Source: an uncultured Clostridia bacterium
GTDB lineage: Bacteria; Bacillota; Clostridia; Oscillospirales; Acutalibacteraceae
DNA length: 64,000 bases
NCBI GenBank assembly: GCA_947585745.1
Contig: CANPXF010000001.1
Location: forward strand, 186,001-250,000
Reading direction: 5' to 3'
Below the pieces are notes generated by a model, which was given only the letters and a program-made list of their open reading frames with translations, searched no databases and was not told where the DNA came from. The translations under genes and the position numbers were made by a program. This document shows positions 28,839 to 39,520 of the stretch, in pieces. The stretch's first letter is position 1. Every line of letters begins with the position of its first letter.

Positions 28839-29543
28839 ATGAAAAATTTAGTTAAAAAAGCTTGCGAAAAAATTGAAATCAGCCTGAACGACGAACAGGC
28901 TCAAAAATTTGAAAATTATTATAATCTCCTTATAGAGTGGAACGAAAAATTTAACCTCACGCGTATCGTTGAACCGCAGGAAGTGGCTCTTAAACATTTT
29001 GCCGACAGCTTAACGGTTTTAAAATACTGCGATATTCCCAAAAGCGCGTCTGTTATCGACGTCGGCACGGGCGCGGGGTTCCCGGGGATTCCGCTTAAAA
29101 TCTACCGCCCCGATATAAAACTAACGCTTTTGGACAGTCTTAACAAGAGGGTAATTTTTCTAAATGAGGTTGCGAAGAAAAATAATCTTGAAATAAAAAC
29201 TCTCCACAGCCGCGCGGAAGACGCAGGCAGAAAAAAAGACGAACGCTCAAAATATGATACAGCGCTTTCAAGAGCGGTCGCGAGGCTCAACGTTCTTTGC
29301 GAATACTGTATTCCCTTTTTAAAAATCGGCGGAAATTTTATAGCGATGAAAGGGCCTGACCTGTCAGAGGAAGTAGACGAGGCAAAATCCGCGATAAAGC
29401 TACTGGGGGGAGAAATAATCTCCGTTAACGAGTTCAACCTCGACGGCGCGGGAAAAAGGACAATTGTTGTTATAAAAAAAATAAAGCCCACGCCAAACGC
29501 ATACCCCCGAATTTCGGGAAAGATAAAAAGCAAACCGCTTTAA
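28839..29543 (+). CDS. rsmG: 16S rRNA (guanine-527-N7)-methyltransferase RsmG
   Basis: Methylates G527 in 16S rRNA. 234 residues; the S-adenosylmethionine motif V-I-D-V-G-T-G-A-G-F-P-G-I-P (about 68-81) and L-T-L-L-D-S are present. It starts 4 bases after mnmG and ends at a strong terminator; noc follows. Confidence 0.95.
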   Translation: MKNLVKKACEKIEISLNDEQAQKFENYYNLLIEWNEKFNLTRIVEPQEVALKHFADSLTVLKYCDIPKSASVIDVGTGAGFPGIPLKIYRPDIKLTLLDSLNKRVIFLNEVAKKNNLEIKTLHSRAEDAGRKKDERSKYDTALSRAVARLNVLCEYCIPFLKIGGNFIAMKGPDLSEEVDEAKSAIKLLGGEIISVNEFNLDGAGKRTIVVIKKIKPTPNAYPRISGKIKSKPL

Positions 29544-29557
29544 TTATAAAAATTTTT

Positions 29558-29588
29558 AAAAGAAAGGCTTTTGCCTTTCTTTTTTTGC
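29558..29588 (+). terminator. Terminator after rsmG
   Basis: AGAAAGGC (29561-29568), TTTT loop, GCCTTTCT (29573-29580) and a U-run of more than six. A second hairpin GCCCTTT/AAAGGGC (29587-29609) overlaps its end. Confidence 0.85.
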
Positions 29589-29791
29589 CCTTTAGTGTGT
29601 GAAAAGGGCTTAAAAAATCTGAACAAAATTTTAAAAACATTAAAAATAACAGCTTCTATCCCTAAAAAAGCTAAAAAAACGCAAAACATTCTAAAAAAAT
29701 CGCTCAAACTTCGACACACTCCGCGCCGTCAAGGTGATATTATATAGTCACAGGGCAAGACAAGCCCACTTCCTCAAAGCGAGGTGAGGTA

Positions 29792-30613
29792 TTGAATTAC
29801 CTTAGCAAATCCGAAAACAAGATAACCGAAATCCCCACTATCAAAATTCGTCCGAACAAAACCCAGCCCCGCAAAATTTTCGACGAGGACAAGCTCAGAG
29901 ATTTGGCGAAGTCGATTGAGGAAAACGGAATTTTACAACCGCTGACCGTTCGCAGGGTGAGCCAGTCGGAGTACGAAATTATAGCGGGGGAACGGCGTCT
30001 GCGCGCCTCCGTGCTTGCAGGGTATTCAAAGGTTCCGTGCATCGTTATCAAATGCAACGACCGCGAGTCAGCAATGCTCGCTTTGCTTGAAAATCTCCAG
30101 CGGTGCGACCTCGGAATATTTGAGGAGGCAAGAGGAATTTCAAGACTTATAAGACGTTACGGAATAACTCAGGAGCAGGCCGCTAAAAAACTCGGCAAAA
30201 GCCAAAGCACAATCGCAAACAAGCTCCGTCTTTTGAATTTGAGTTACGATGAACAGGACTGGATAGTGCAGGCGGGACTTTCCGAACGCCACGCGAGAGC
30301 GCTCCTCAGAATTTATGACCAGGAGCTACGAAAAGAGGCTCTCTCAAAAATAATAGCGGAAAATCTCAACGTCGCACAAAGCGAGGAGCTTATCGAAAAC
30401 CTCCTGTATAATTCAATGTTGCCCGAACAAAGCAAAAAGGGCACGAGGAAAATTGTCATTAAAGATGTAAGAATTTTTATTAATACGATAAATAAGGCTG
30501 TCAGCACAATGCAGCAGGCGGGCATAGACGCGGTCTGCAAGCATAAGGACAGCGGGGATTACATAGAATACACGGTAAAAATCCCAAAACAACAGACCGA
30601 AAGGTCAGCATAA
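29792..30613 (+). CDS. noc: Nucleoid occlusion protein Noc (ParB family)
   Basis: ParB-like CTP-dependent DNA clamp; in Bacillus, Noc blocks division over the nucleoid. 273 residues: ParB N-terminal CTPase domain with A-G-E-R-R-L-R-A (about 66-73) and E-N-L-Q-R, the helix-turn-helix (K-S-Q-S-T-I-A-N-K), and a C-terminal dimerisation domain resembling Noc more than ParB. TTG 29792 follows GAGGTGAGG; no alternative start exists upstream before an in-frame stop at 29735. The N-terminus therefore lacks the amphipathic membrane-binding helix of Bacillus Noc. Confidence 0.87.
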   Translation: MNYLSKSENKITEIPTIKIRPNKTQPRKIFDEDKLRDLAKSIEENGILQPLTVRRVSQSEYEIIAGERRLRASVLAGYSKVPCIVIKCNDRESAMLALLENLQRCDLGIFEEARGISRLIRRYGITQEQAAKKLGKSQSTIANKLRLLNLSYDEQDWIVQAGLSERHARALLRIYDQELRKEALSKIIAENLNVAQSEELIENLLYNSMLPEQSKKGTRKIVIKDVRIFINTINKAVSTMQQAGIDAVCKHKDSGDYIEYTVKIPKQQTERSA

Positions 30614-30681
30614 ACAAGCTTTCCAGATGGACGCTTAGCGTCCAATCCACTCATACCCATTTCCTTATCTAACCCCTTGCC

Positions 30682-30716
30682 AAGACCGCACATTTTACTG
30701 TGCGGTCTTCGGCATT
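30682..30716 (+). terminator. Terminator after noc
   Basis: A perfect 11-bp stem, AAGACCGCACA (30682-30692) with TGTGCGGTCTT (30699-30709) and loop TTTTAC, followed by CGGCATTTTTA, which merges into the first repeat unit. Confidence 0.85.
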
Positions 30717-31145
30717 TTTATATCTCCACGTCAGACATTGCAGTCCCTCTCGGACAATTCATTTCCCCCAAACGGTTCTTCCTCTATCTCACTTTGGATA
30801 GAGAGGACAGGTTCTGCGGTTTTTATATCTCTACGTCAGACATTGCAGTCCCTCTCGGAAAAGAATATCCCCCAAACCTCTGTGCCTCTGTCTTGTTTTG
30901 GATATAAAAGATAAGTTCTGCGAAAATTCCTATCAAACCTTTCCTCTAAATCCTTCTTGAAAAGGAATTAAAAAGTTACCGATAATTTAATTCTTAATTC
31001 TTAATTCTTAATTCAAACAACCTCCTGATAATTTGTTTCACGTGAAACTTTTATATCTCCACGTCAGACATTGCAGTCCCTCTCGAACAATTCATTTCCC
31101 CAGACGTTACTTCCTCTATCTCCCTTTGGATAGTAAGGATAATTG
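30713..31145 (+). repeat. Dispersed repeat array with parS, three forward units
   Basis: Cores at 30740-30817, 30845-30921 and 31073-31143; the last is truncated and lacks its GTTCTGC end. An AT-rich module (30930-30985) and TTAATTC heptamers (30990-31014) separate units two and three, followed by CAACCTCCTGATAATT and a parS site directly joined to unit three. Confidence 0.85.
31034..31049. promoter_or_regulatory. parS site 1 in the noc-parA interval
   Basis: TGTTTCACGTGAAACT, 15 of 16 matches to parS, with the perfect GTTTCACGTGAAAC palindrome core. The flanking 30 bases on both sides recur around parS site 2. Confidence 0.9.
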
Positions 31146-31367
31146 ACTATGAATAAGCTATGGTCAGTGCTGAACAAACACTGCAAACGCAAATTAAAAA
31201 TACAAAAATTGCGTTGAATATTTTACAATACTATGTTACACTTATATTACCACACAAAAACTCATTAACAAAAGCGATTACAAGGTTAATGATGTTTCTT
31301 GGCGAAGCGGGGTTACGAACCTTATAGAGGTTATAATTAATTTAACAAATTGAAACGATAGGAGAAA
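31146..31367. other. AT-rich gap upstream of the LRR lipoprotein
   Basis: No gene is seen in this 222-base stretch. A possible promoter is TTGCGT (31210-31215), 17-base spacer, TATGTT (31233-31238). The sequence has lower G+C than its neighbours, like the gene that follows. Confidence 0.4.
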
Positions 31368-31372
31368 ATGTG

Positions 31373-32113
31373 ATGCAAACTAAGAAAGCGTTAATTGGAT
31401 TTGTAGTTATTTTAACTATATTAATATTTTCATCTTGTACAAACGATAAAGCGAATTCAGATAACAATTTACCCGTATCTAATAAATCAAAAGTATCAAA
31501 TGTCGCCGATGAGAACAAAGAAATGGGTGCTTCAGAGTTTACGTTTTATCCAAGTTCTGATGGAAAAACTTGTTCAATAATGAGAGGCGACGATCAACCA
31601 AAACATGAAATTATGAAGATTCCTGAAAAAAACAAGGGTCGCACAGTTGTTGAGATTGAAAGCGAAGGGTTTAAGTTGGTCGAAGTATTTAACACGTTGA
31701 TTATTCCCGATACTGTAAAAAAAATAGGTGCAACCGCATTTATTTTTTGTCCTGATTTGAAAACACTTGAAATGGGAAACGGTGTTGAAGAGCTTGGTCA
31801 GGACGTGTTTTTAGGCTGTAAAAATCTTAAAACTATTACGTTGTCGAATAAACTTACCGAGATTCCTATGGGAGCTTTTCAAAATTGCGCAATAGAAACG
31901 GTTAATATTCCGTCAAGCGTTCAAAGCATTAAAGAAAATGCTTTTGCAATGTGTGAAAGCTTAAAGGAAGTACATATTCCTGGTTCAGTTAAAAAAATAG
32001 CGGATACTAACGGTCCTTTTGAGGACAGCCCCAATGTTACTATTTACGCTCCAAGCGGTTCATACGCTGAAAAATATGCTAAAAGTAAAAACATACCGTT
32101 TGTAGCAGAATAA
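31373..32113 (+). CDS. Secreted lipoprotein with leucine-rich (BspA/LRR_5) repeats
   Basis: 246 residues with a hydrophobic signal and a lipobox-like F-S-S-C around residues 20-23, a short linker, then about four LRR_5 repeats of the BspA type (pattern I-P-x-x-V-x-x-I-x-x-x-A-F) from about 85 to the end, finishing with Y-A-P-S-G-S-Y-A-E-K-Y-A. It is probably anchored on the outer membrane leaflet with a protein-binding surface. ATG 31373 is 7 bases after AGGAGA. It is clearly more AT-rich than its neighbours, sits between repeat arrays with duplicate parS flanks, and interrupts the usual noc-parA adjacency, so recent insertion is likely. Confidence 0.82.
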   Translation: MQTKKALIGFVVILTILIFSSCTNDKANSDNNLPVSNKSKVSNVADENKEMGASEFTFYPSSDGKTCSIMRGDDQPKHEIMKIPEKNKGRTVVEIESEGFKLVEVFNTLIIPDTVKKIGATAFIFCPDLKTLEMGNGVEELGQDVFLGCKNLKTITLSNKLTEIPMGAFQNCAIETVNIPSSVQSIKENAFAMCESLKEVHIPGSVKKIADTNGPFEDSPNVTIYAPSGSYAEKYAKSKNIPFVAE

Positions 32114-32237
32114 TTTTATATCTCTACGTCAGATATTGCAGTCCCTCTCGGAAAAGAATATCCCCCAAACCTCTGTGCCTCTGTCTTATTTTGGATAGGG
32201 AGGACAGGTTCTGCGAAAATCTTTATATATAAGTTAT

Positions 32238-32269
32238 CTCCCTACCTAAAGTTAGATAGGGAGTTTTTT
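32238..32269 (+). terminator. Terminator after the LRR lipoprotein
   Basis: CTCCCTACCTAA (32238-32249) pairs with TTAGATAGGGAG (32252-32263) with limited mismatch, followed by TTTTTT. Same hairpin family as 7511 and 56275. Confidence 0.65.
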
Positions 32270-32486
32270 ATATCTCCACGTTAGACATTGCAGTCCCTCT
32301 CGAAAAAGAATATCTCCCAAACCTCTGTGCCTCTGTCTTGTTTTGGATAGGGAGGATAGGTTCTGCTGTAGACTTTTTAAAAACTTTTCTTTTCTATCTG
32401 TTTTGAATCGAAAATAAAAGGTTACCTACAATTTAATTCTTAATTCTTAACTCTTAATTCTTAATTCAAACAACCTCCTGATAATT

Positions 32487-32502
32487 TGTTTCACGTGAAA
32501 CT
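32487..32502. promoter_or_regulatory. parS site 2 in the noc-parA interval
   Basis: TGTTTCACGTGAAACT, identical to parS site 1 and embedded in the same repeat context 1,453 bases away. Confidence 0.9.
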
Positions 32503-32713
32503 TTTATATCTCCACGTTAGACATTGCAGTCCCTCTCGGAAAAGAATATCCCCCAAACCTCTGTGCCTCTGTCTTGTTTTGGATACGGAGGATAGGTTCT
32601 GCGGTAGACTTTTTAAAAACTTTTCCGTTCTATCTGTTTTGAATCGAAAATAAAAGGTTACCCGCAAATCAAATTATTAATTCTTAATTCTTAATTTTTA
32701 ATTAAAAAACCCC

Positions 32714-32742
32714 TTTTATTATTTATTAATTTATGGTAAAAT
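32714..32742 (+). promoter_or_regulatory. Possible parA promoter
   Basis: A weak TTTTAT (32714-32719), 17-base spacer, extended -10 TGG-TAAAAT (TAAAAT 32737-32742), 35 bases before the parA start. Confidence 0.4.
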
Positions 32743-32776
32743 CATTTTAGATAATTTTTCTAAGGGATTTGATATT

Positions 32777-33550
32777 TTGGCAAAGGTAATTGCGGTTGCA
32801 AACCAAAAGGGCGGAGTAGGAAAGACAACAACCTCCGTTAACCTTTCGGCTTGCCTGGGAGCAATGGGAAAGCGCACGCTCCTCGTTGACGTTGACCCGC
32901 AGGGAAACGCGACGAGCGGGGTGGCGGTTGATAAAAGACAGCTCAAAAAGTCAACCTACAACATTCTCGTTGACGGAATAAAGGCGGAGGAATGCCTGTT
33001 TTCAACTCAATACAAAAATCTGCACATTCTTCCAAGCTCGCTCGATTTAGCCGCGGCGGAGCTTGAAATTGTAGAAAAACCTCACCGCGAGGCGCTTTTG
33101 AAAAACGCTGTTCTTCCGATAAAATACAACTACGACTATATAATAATCGACTGTCCGCCCTCGCTCGGACTTATTACGGCGAACGCGATGACACTTGCGG
33201 ACACGATTTTAGTCCCGATACAGTGCGAATACTACGCGCTTGAAGGACTTTCACAGCTTATGAGTACGGTAAGGCGGGTGAAACGCCAGTATAATTCAAG
33301 CTTGGAGCTCGAGGGCGTACTGCTGACGATGTATGACGGAAGGCTTAATCTCACTCAACAGGTTGTCGAGGAGGTTAAAAAATTCTTTCCGCGCAAGGTT
33401 TTTAAAACGGTTATCCCACGAGGAGTAAGGCTTTCAGAGGCGCCCTCATTCGGAATGCCCGTAATTTACTACGACAAATCCTGCAAGGGAAGCCTGGCGT
33501 ATATGGAGCTTGCGAAGGAAATAGTTGAAAAAACAGCTTATAACTATTAA
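32777..33550 (+). CDS. parA: Chromosome partitioning ATPase ParA/Soj
   Basis: Walker-type ATPase that binds DNA and works with ParB-parS to segregate origins and regulate DnaA. 257 residues with the deviant Walker A K-G-G-V-G-K-T-T-T (about 10-18), V-D-V-D-P-Q-G-N, and I-I-I-D-C-P-P-S. The start is TTG 32777, with AAGGGA about 10 bases upstream. It is followed by parB after 120 bases. Confidence 0.95.
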   Translation: MAKVIAVANQKGGVGKTTTSVNLSACLGAMGKRTLLVDVDPQGNATSGVAVDKRQLKKSTYNILVDGIKAEECLFSTQYKNLHILPSSLDLAAAELEIVEKPHREALLKNAVLPIKYNYDYIIIDCPPSLGLITANAMTLADTILVPIQCEYYALEGLSQLMSTVRRVKRQYNSSLELEGVLLTMYDGRLNLTQQVVEEVKKFFPRKVFKTVIPRGVRLSEAPSFGMPVIYYDKSCKGSLAYMELAKEIVEKTAYNY

Positions 33551-33578
33551 TTTTTTATCTTAAAATTAATGAATTTTA

Positions 33579-33606
33579 TTTACGCTTTACCCATTCTGGA
33601 TAAAAT
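33579..33606 (+). promoter_or_regulatory. Possible parB promoter
   Basis: TTTACG (33579-33584), 16-base spacer, TAAAAT (33601-33606) in the 120-base parA-parB gap. Confidence 0.45.
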
Positions 33607-33670
33607 TTAAGGATTTTAGAATTTTTTAAAATCATAAATTTACAGCGTTAAATGTAAAGAAAGGTTAAAA

Positions 33671-34525
33671 ATGGCAAAAAAAAGAGGAGGACTCGGACGA
33701 GGTCTGGACGCGATTTTTATTCAGAACGAAACCGAGGACGGAGGAAGTACAGTAACTTTAAAAATTTCGGAAATAGAGCCTAATCATAATCAGCCGAGGC
33801 GTGATTTTGACGAAGAATCGCTCTCACAGCTTGCGGAAAGCATAAAGGCGCACGGGCTTATTCAGCCGATTGTTGTAAGACCTCTGCTCGGAGGGGGTTA
33901 TCAGATTGTAGCGGGAGAGCGCCGTTACCGCGCGTGCAGAATTGCCGAGTTAACGGAGGTCCCCGTAATTATAAGGGAATTAACCGAAAAGGAAACAATG
34001 GAAATCGCGCTTATAGAAAATCTCCAGCGCGAGGACTTGAACCCCATAGAGGAGGCGCTCGGCTATAAATCTCTTATGGACGAGCACGGATTAAGCCAGG
34101 AGGAGGTATCGAGCGCGGTCGGGAAATCCCGCCCCGCGGTCGCGAACACGCTCAGGCTCTTAAAACTGCCCGAAAAATTGAGCGCTTTGGTGCGTGACGG
34201 AAAGCTGAGCGCCGGACACGCGCGCGCGTTGCTCTCAATTGAAAACGAGAAGGAAATGGAAAAGCTTGCAGACGAGGTCATAAATTCTGACCTCTCTGTC
34301 CGTCAGATTGAAAGAATAGCAAAACAGCGGATTAAAAAGCCTGCTGTCAAAAAATCCGAAAGAAAACCGTCGTATTACAGTATGGTTGAACAGACGCTTT
34401 CCGAATACCTCGGAAAAAAGGTGAAGGTTGCTCCGCTCTCAAACAAAAAGGGAGGAACACTTTCAATAGAATTTTACAGCGACGACGAGTTAAAAGAGCT
34501 TGCGGGCAAGTTAGAGGACAAATAA
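33671..34525 (+). CDS. parB: Chromosome partitioning protein ParB/Spo0J
   Basis: CTP-dependent clamp that loads at parS and recruits SMC. 284 residues: N-terminal R-G-G-L-G-R-G-L-D-A-I-F that stimulates ParA, CTPase motif A-G-E-R-R-Y-R-A, E-N-L-Q-R-E-D-L-N-P-I-E-E-A, the helix-turn-helix K-S-R-P-A-V-A-N-T-L-R-L-L, and a C-terminal dimerisation domain. It is the canonical ParB beside the Noc paralogue 4 kb upstream, with two parS sites 1.1-2.7 kb away. Confidence 0.96.
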   Translation: MAKKRGGLGRGLDAIFIQNETEDGGSTVTLKISEIEPNHNQPRRDFDEESLSQLAESIKAHGLIQPIVVRPLLGGGYQIVAGERRYRACRIAELTEVPVIIRELTEKETMEIALIENLQREDLNPIEEALGYKSLMDEHGLSQEEVSSAVGKSRPAVANTLRLLKLPEKLSALVRDGKLSAGHARALLSIENEKEMEKLADEVINSDLSVRQIERIAKQRIKKPAVKKSERKPSYYSMVEQTLSEYLGKKVKVAPLSNKKGGTLSIEFYSDDELKELAGKLEDK

Positions 34526-34557
34526 AAAGTTTTAGAAATCAGAAAGGCAAAGAACAA

Positions 34558-35835
34558 ATGATTGATATTAAATTTTTAAGAGAAAATCCCGACGCGGTTA
34601 AGGAAAATATAAGAAAAAAATTTCAAGACGACAAGCTTCCGCTGGTAGACGAGGTTATCGAGCTTGACAAAAAAAGCAGAGAGGCTAAGGGAAAAGCGGA
34701 TACGCTGAGAGCCAACCGAAACAAGCTTTCAAAACAGATAGGCGCCCTTTACGGACAGGGAAAGAAGGATGAGGCGGAACAGCTGAAAGCGCAGGTTCAG
34801 GCGCAGGGCGAGGAGCTTGAAAGCCTTGAGGCGCAGGAGGCGGAGCTTTCCGAAAAGGTCACAAAAATTATGATGGTTATACCGAACATAATTGATTCGC
34901 AGGTGCCTATCGGTAAAGACGACAGCCAAAACGTCGAGGTCGAGAGATTCGGCGAGCCGATTGTTCCCGATTATGAAATTCCGTATCACACGGAGATTAT
35001 GGAAAAATTTGACGGCATAGACCTCGACTCCGCGCGCAAGGTTGCGGGAAACGGATTTTACTATCTTATGGGGGATATTGCGCGTTTGCACAGCGCTGTG
35101 ATTTCGTACGCGAGAGATTTTATGATTAACCGCGGATTTACCTATTGCGTACCGCCGTTTATGATACGCTCAAATGTCGTTACGGGCGTTATGAGCTTTG
35201 CGGAAATGGACGCGATGATGTATAAAATCGAGGGAGAGGACCTTTATCTTATCGGCACCTCCGAGCACAGTATGATTGGAAAATTTATTGACACGATGAT
35301 AAAAGAGGAGGAGTTACCGAAAACTCTCACGAGTTATTCGCCCTGTTTCAGAAAAGAAAAAGGAGCGCACGGAATAGAGGAGCGCGGAGTTTACAGAATA
35401 CATCAGTTTGAAAAGCAGGAAATGATTGTCGTTTGTAAACCCGAAGAAAGCAAAATGTGGTTTGATAAGCTTTGGCAGAACACGGTTGATTTGTTCCGCT
35501 CGCTTGATATTCCCGTGAGAACGCTTGAATGTTGTTCAGGCGATTTGGCGGATTTGAAGGTGCGTTCAATTGACGTTGAGGCCTGGTCGCCGAGACAGAA
35601 GAAATATTTTGAAGTCGGCTCCTGTTCTAATTTGGGCGACGCGCAGGCGCGCCGTTTGAAAATCCGCGTAAAATCTAAAGACGGAAAATATTTTGCGCAT
35701 ACGCTTAACAATACGGTTGTCGCTCCGCCGAGAATGTTAATCGCATTTTTGGAGAATAACCTGAATGCTGACGGTACGGTAAATATACCCGAAGCATTAA
35801 GACCTTATATGGGAGGACAGGAAATTATTAAATAA
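34558..35835 (+). CDS. serS: Seryl-tRNA synthetase
   Basis: Class II synthetase of 425 residues with the N-terminal coiled-coil tRNA-binding arm (about 25-105) and class II motif 2 in F-R-K-E-K-G-A-H-G-I-E-E-R-G-V-Y-R. Motif 3 reads L-N-N-T-V-V-A-P-P-R-M-L-I instead of the common N-G-S-G-L-A-V-G-R, so this is a divergent SerRS lineage; the motif 3 Arg is kept. Its stop lies directly at the TTAAGAAT tract of a repeat unit. Confidence 0.93.
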   Translation: MIDIKFLRENPDAVKENIRKKFQDDKLPLVDEVIELDKKSREAKGKADTLRANRNKLSKQIGALYGQGKKDEAEQLKAQVQAQGEELESLEAQEAELSEKVTKIMMVIPNIIDSQVPIGKDDSQNVEVERFGEPIVPDYEIPYHTEIMEKFDGIDLDSARKVAGNGFYYLMGDIARLHSAVISYARDFMINRGFTYCVPPFMIRSNVVTGVMSFAEMDAMMYKIEGEDLYLIGTSEHSMIGKFIDTMIKEEELPKTLTSYSPCFRKEKGAHGIEERGVYRIHQFEKQEMIVVCKPEESKMWFDKLWQNTVDLFRSLDIPVRTLECCSGDLADLKVRSIDVEAWSPRQKKYFEVGSCSNLGDAQARRLKIRVKSKDGKYFAHTLNNTVVAPPRMLIAFLENNLNADGTVNIPEALRPYMGGQEIIK

Positions 35836-36058
35836 GAATTAAAAATTAAGAATTAAGAATTAGATTTATAGGTAACCTTTTTATTCCTTAAAAAAATTGA
35901 ATTTAGAGGAAAAGTTTCTAAAAAGTCTACAGCAGAACCTGTCCTCCCTATCCAAAACAAGGCAGAGGCACGAAGTTTTGGGGGAGATGAATTGTCCGAG
36001 AGGGACTGCACGGACTGACGTGGAAAAGCTAAAATGTCTGACGTGGAAATATAAAAAA
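35836..36058 (-). repeat. Dispersed repeat, one reverse unit between serS and aqpZ
   Basis: Heptamer tract immediately after the serS stop (35837-35867), AT-rich module, core 35932-36009, and a doubled tail (CTGACGTGGAAA at 36015 and 36039). The tail ends against the aqpZ ribosome binding site, so the repeat makes up nearly the whole aqpZ leader. An upstream in-frame ORF through it is spurious. Confidence 0.87.
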
Positions 36059-36070
36059 GGAGGAATATTA

Positions 36071-36769
36071 ATGGAAAGATTTAAAAAGTACATTGCCGAA
36101 TTTATCGGCACGGCTATGTTGGTAGTCGGCGGTTGCGGAACAGCTGTGGGAATTAACACAGTGTCCGCGTCTCAAGGCTCGTTGCTCCCGACAAGCGGAA
36201 CGGTTTTAGTGATTGCGCTCGCGTTCGGACTTTCGATTGTCGCTATGGCGTACTCAATCGGCAACATTTCAGGCTGTCACATCAACCCTGCGGTTTCGCT
36301 CGGTGTGTTGATTAACGGCGGTATGGATGTTAAGGATTTCATCGGTTATGTCATAGCCCAATTGCTCGGAGCGACAGCAGGCGCAGGCGGTTTGTGGCTT
36401 GTTTTCGGAAGCAACGAAAGCCTCGGCGCAAACAGCTATGGCGAGTTAAACAGCGCTCTCGGAGTAGGCGCTGTCGGAGCGGGAATTGTCGAGGTTGTAC
36501 TGACGTTCATTTTCGTATTGGCTGTACTCGGAGTTACATCCAAGGCGGAAAACTCGGCGGTTGCAGGCGTAGTAATTGCGTTGACTCTCGTTTTGGTTCA
36601 CCTTATCGGCATACCGTTTACGGGAACTTCGGTTAACCCGGCGAGAAGCTTCGGCCCCGCGATTTTACAGGGCGGTCTTGCAATACGTCAGCTTTATGTA
36701 TTTATACTTGCTCCGCTTGTAGGTGCGACCGTTGCGGGACTTGTGCATAAATTCTTAAACAAGAAGTAA
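36071..36769 (+). CDS. aqpZ: Aquaporin (AqpZ-type MIP channel)
   Basis: The 232-residue membrane channel has six membrane segments and two half-helices with N-P-A motifs: H-I-N-P-A-V-S-L-G (about residue 75) and S-V-N-P-A-R-S-F-G (about 190). Ser after the second N-P-A-R, instead of the Asp of glycerol facilitators, points to a water-selective pore. ATG 36071 has AAGGAGG at 36057-36063. It probably has its own transcript ended by the terminator at 36800. Confidence 0.9.
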   Translation: MERFKKYIAEFIGTAMLVVGGCGTAVGINTVSASQGSLLPTSGTVLVIALAFGLSIVAMAYSIGNISGCHINPAVSLGVLINGGMDVKDFIGYVIAQLLGATAGAGGLWLVFGSNESLGANSYGELNSALGVGAVGAGIVEVVLTFIFVLAVLGVTSKAENSAVAGVVIALTLVLVHLIGIPFTGTSVNPARSFGPAILQGGLAIRQLYVFILAPLVGATVAGLVHKFLNKK

Positions 36770-36799
36770 GCTGAAGGTAAGCTGAAAAGCAAAATTTTC

Positions 36800-36833
36800 G
36801 GGAGGACAGAGCAACCTGTCCTCCCGTTTTTTT
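36800..36833 (+). terminator. Terminator after aqpZ
   Basis: A perfect 10-bp stem, GGGAGGACAG (36800-36809) with CTGTCCTCCC (36816-36825), then G and seven T. The stem sequence equals part of the dispersed repeat core (GGGAGGACAGGTTCTGC). Confidence 0.9.
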
Positions 36834-36835
36834 CC

Positions 36836-36984
36836 ATTTTAATTCCCACTCAAAAAAGATAGAACGGAAAAGTTCTTAAAAAGTCTACAGCAGAACCTGT
36901 CCTCCCTATCCAAAGTGAGATAGAGGAAGAAACGTCTGGGGGATATGCTTTCCCAAGAAGGAATGCAATGTCTGACGTAGATAT

Positions 36985-36985
<1 letters not shown>
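36836..36985 (-). repeat. Dispersed repeat, one reverse unit
   Basis: AT-rich module (36840-36885), core 36890-36966 (variant end GAATGC in place of GGACTGC) and the CTGACGTAGATAT tail that touches the stop codon of the leftward lipoprotein gene. Confidence 0.85.
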
Positions 36986-39336
<2,351 letters not shown>

Positions 39337-39362
39337 TTTACCGCGTCGTACGGTTTATAATG

Positions 39363-39398
39363 AAATGACTGAGCTTTTTAAAAGCTCAGTCATTTTTT
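39363..39398 (+). terminator. Terminator after guaB
   Basis: AATGACTGAGCTTTT (39364-39378) pairs with AAAAGCTCAGTCATT (39380-39394), followed by a U-run. Confidence 0.9.
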
Positions 39399-39438
39399 TC
39401 GGCAACGGAGAGTTTTATAAAATTAAATTAAAAAAGTG

Positions 39439-39491
39439 TTGACAAATGAGTTAGTCTATGCTAACATAGTTGAGGTTAGTTTTATCTAACC
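39439..39491 (+). promoter_or_regulatory. feoA promoter with two metal-regulator operator dyads
   Basis: TTGACA (39439-39444), 17-base spacer, TAACAT (39462-39467) with extended TGC. A dyad GTTAG-N6-CTAAC (39450-39465) overlaps spacer and -10, and a second GGTTAG-N6-CTAACC (39474-39491) lies just downstream, 25 bases centre to centre. The dyads resemble DtxR/IdeR-type operators; iron repression is inferred. Confidence 0.75.
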
Positions 39492-39520
39492 CTAATATTT
39501 ACAGAAAAGGACAGGGAGAA

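Larger units (their letters stand above)
32115..32710 (+). repeat. Dispersed repeat array with second parS, three forward units
   Basis: Cores at 32138-32214, 32290-32366 and 32526-32602. Between units one and two lies the CTCC..GGAG hairpin; between two and three an AT-rich module (32377-32435), TTAATTC heptamers, and the same CAACCTCCTGATAATT-parS segment as at 31017-31049. After unit three another AT-rich module and heptamers run to 32705. Confidence 0.87.

Noticed and set aside
30985-31016. TTAATTC heptamer tracts considered as replication iterons
   Set aside because: They occur next to repeat modules at many places, including far from oriC, and lack a replication protein gene.
32510-32610. 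Repeat units considered as integron attC sites (a GTTAGAC core occurs in two copies)
   Set aside because: Most units read GTCAGAC, the paired RYYYAAC site is missing, and there is no integrase.
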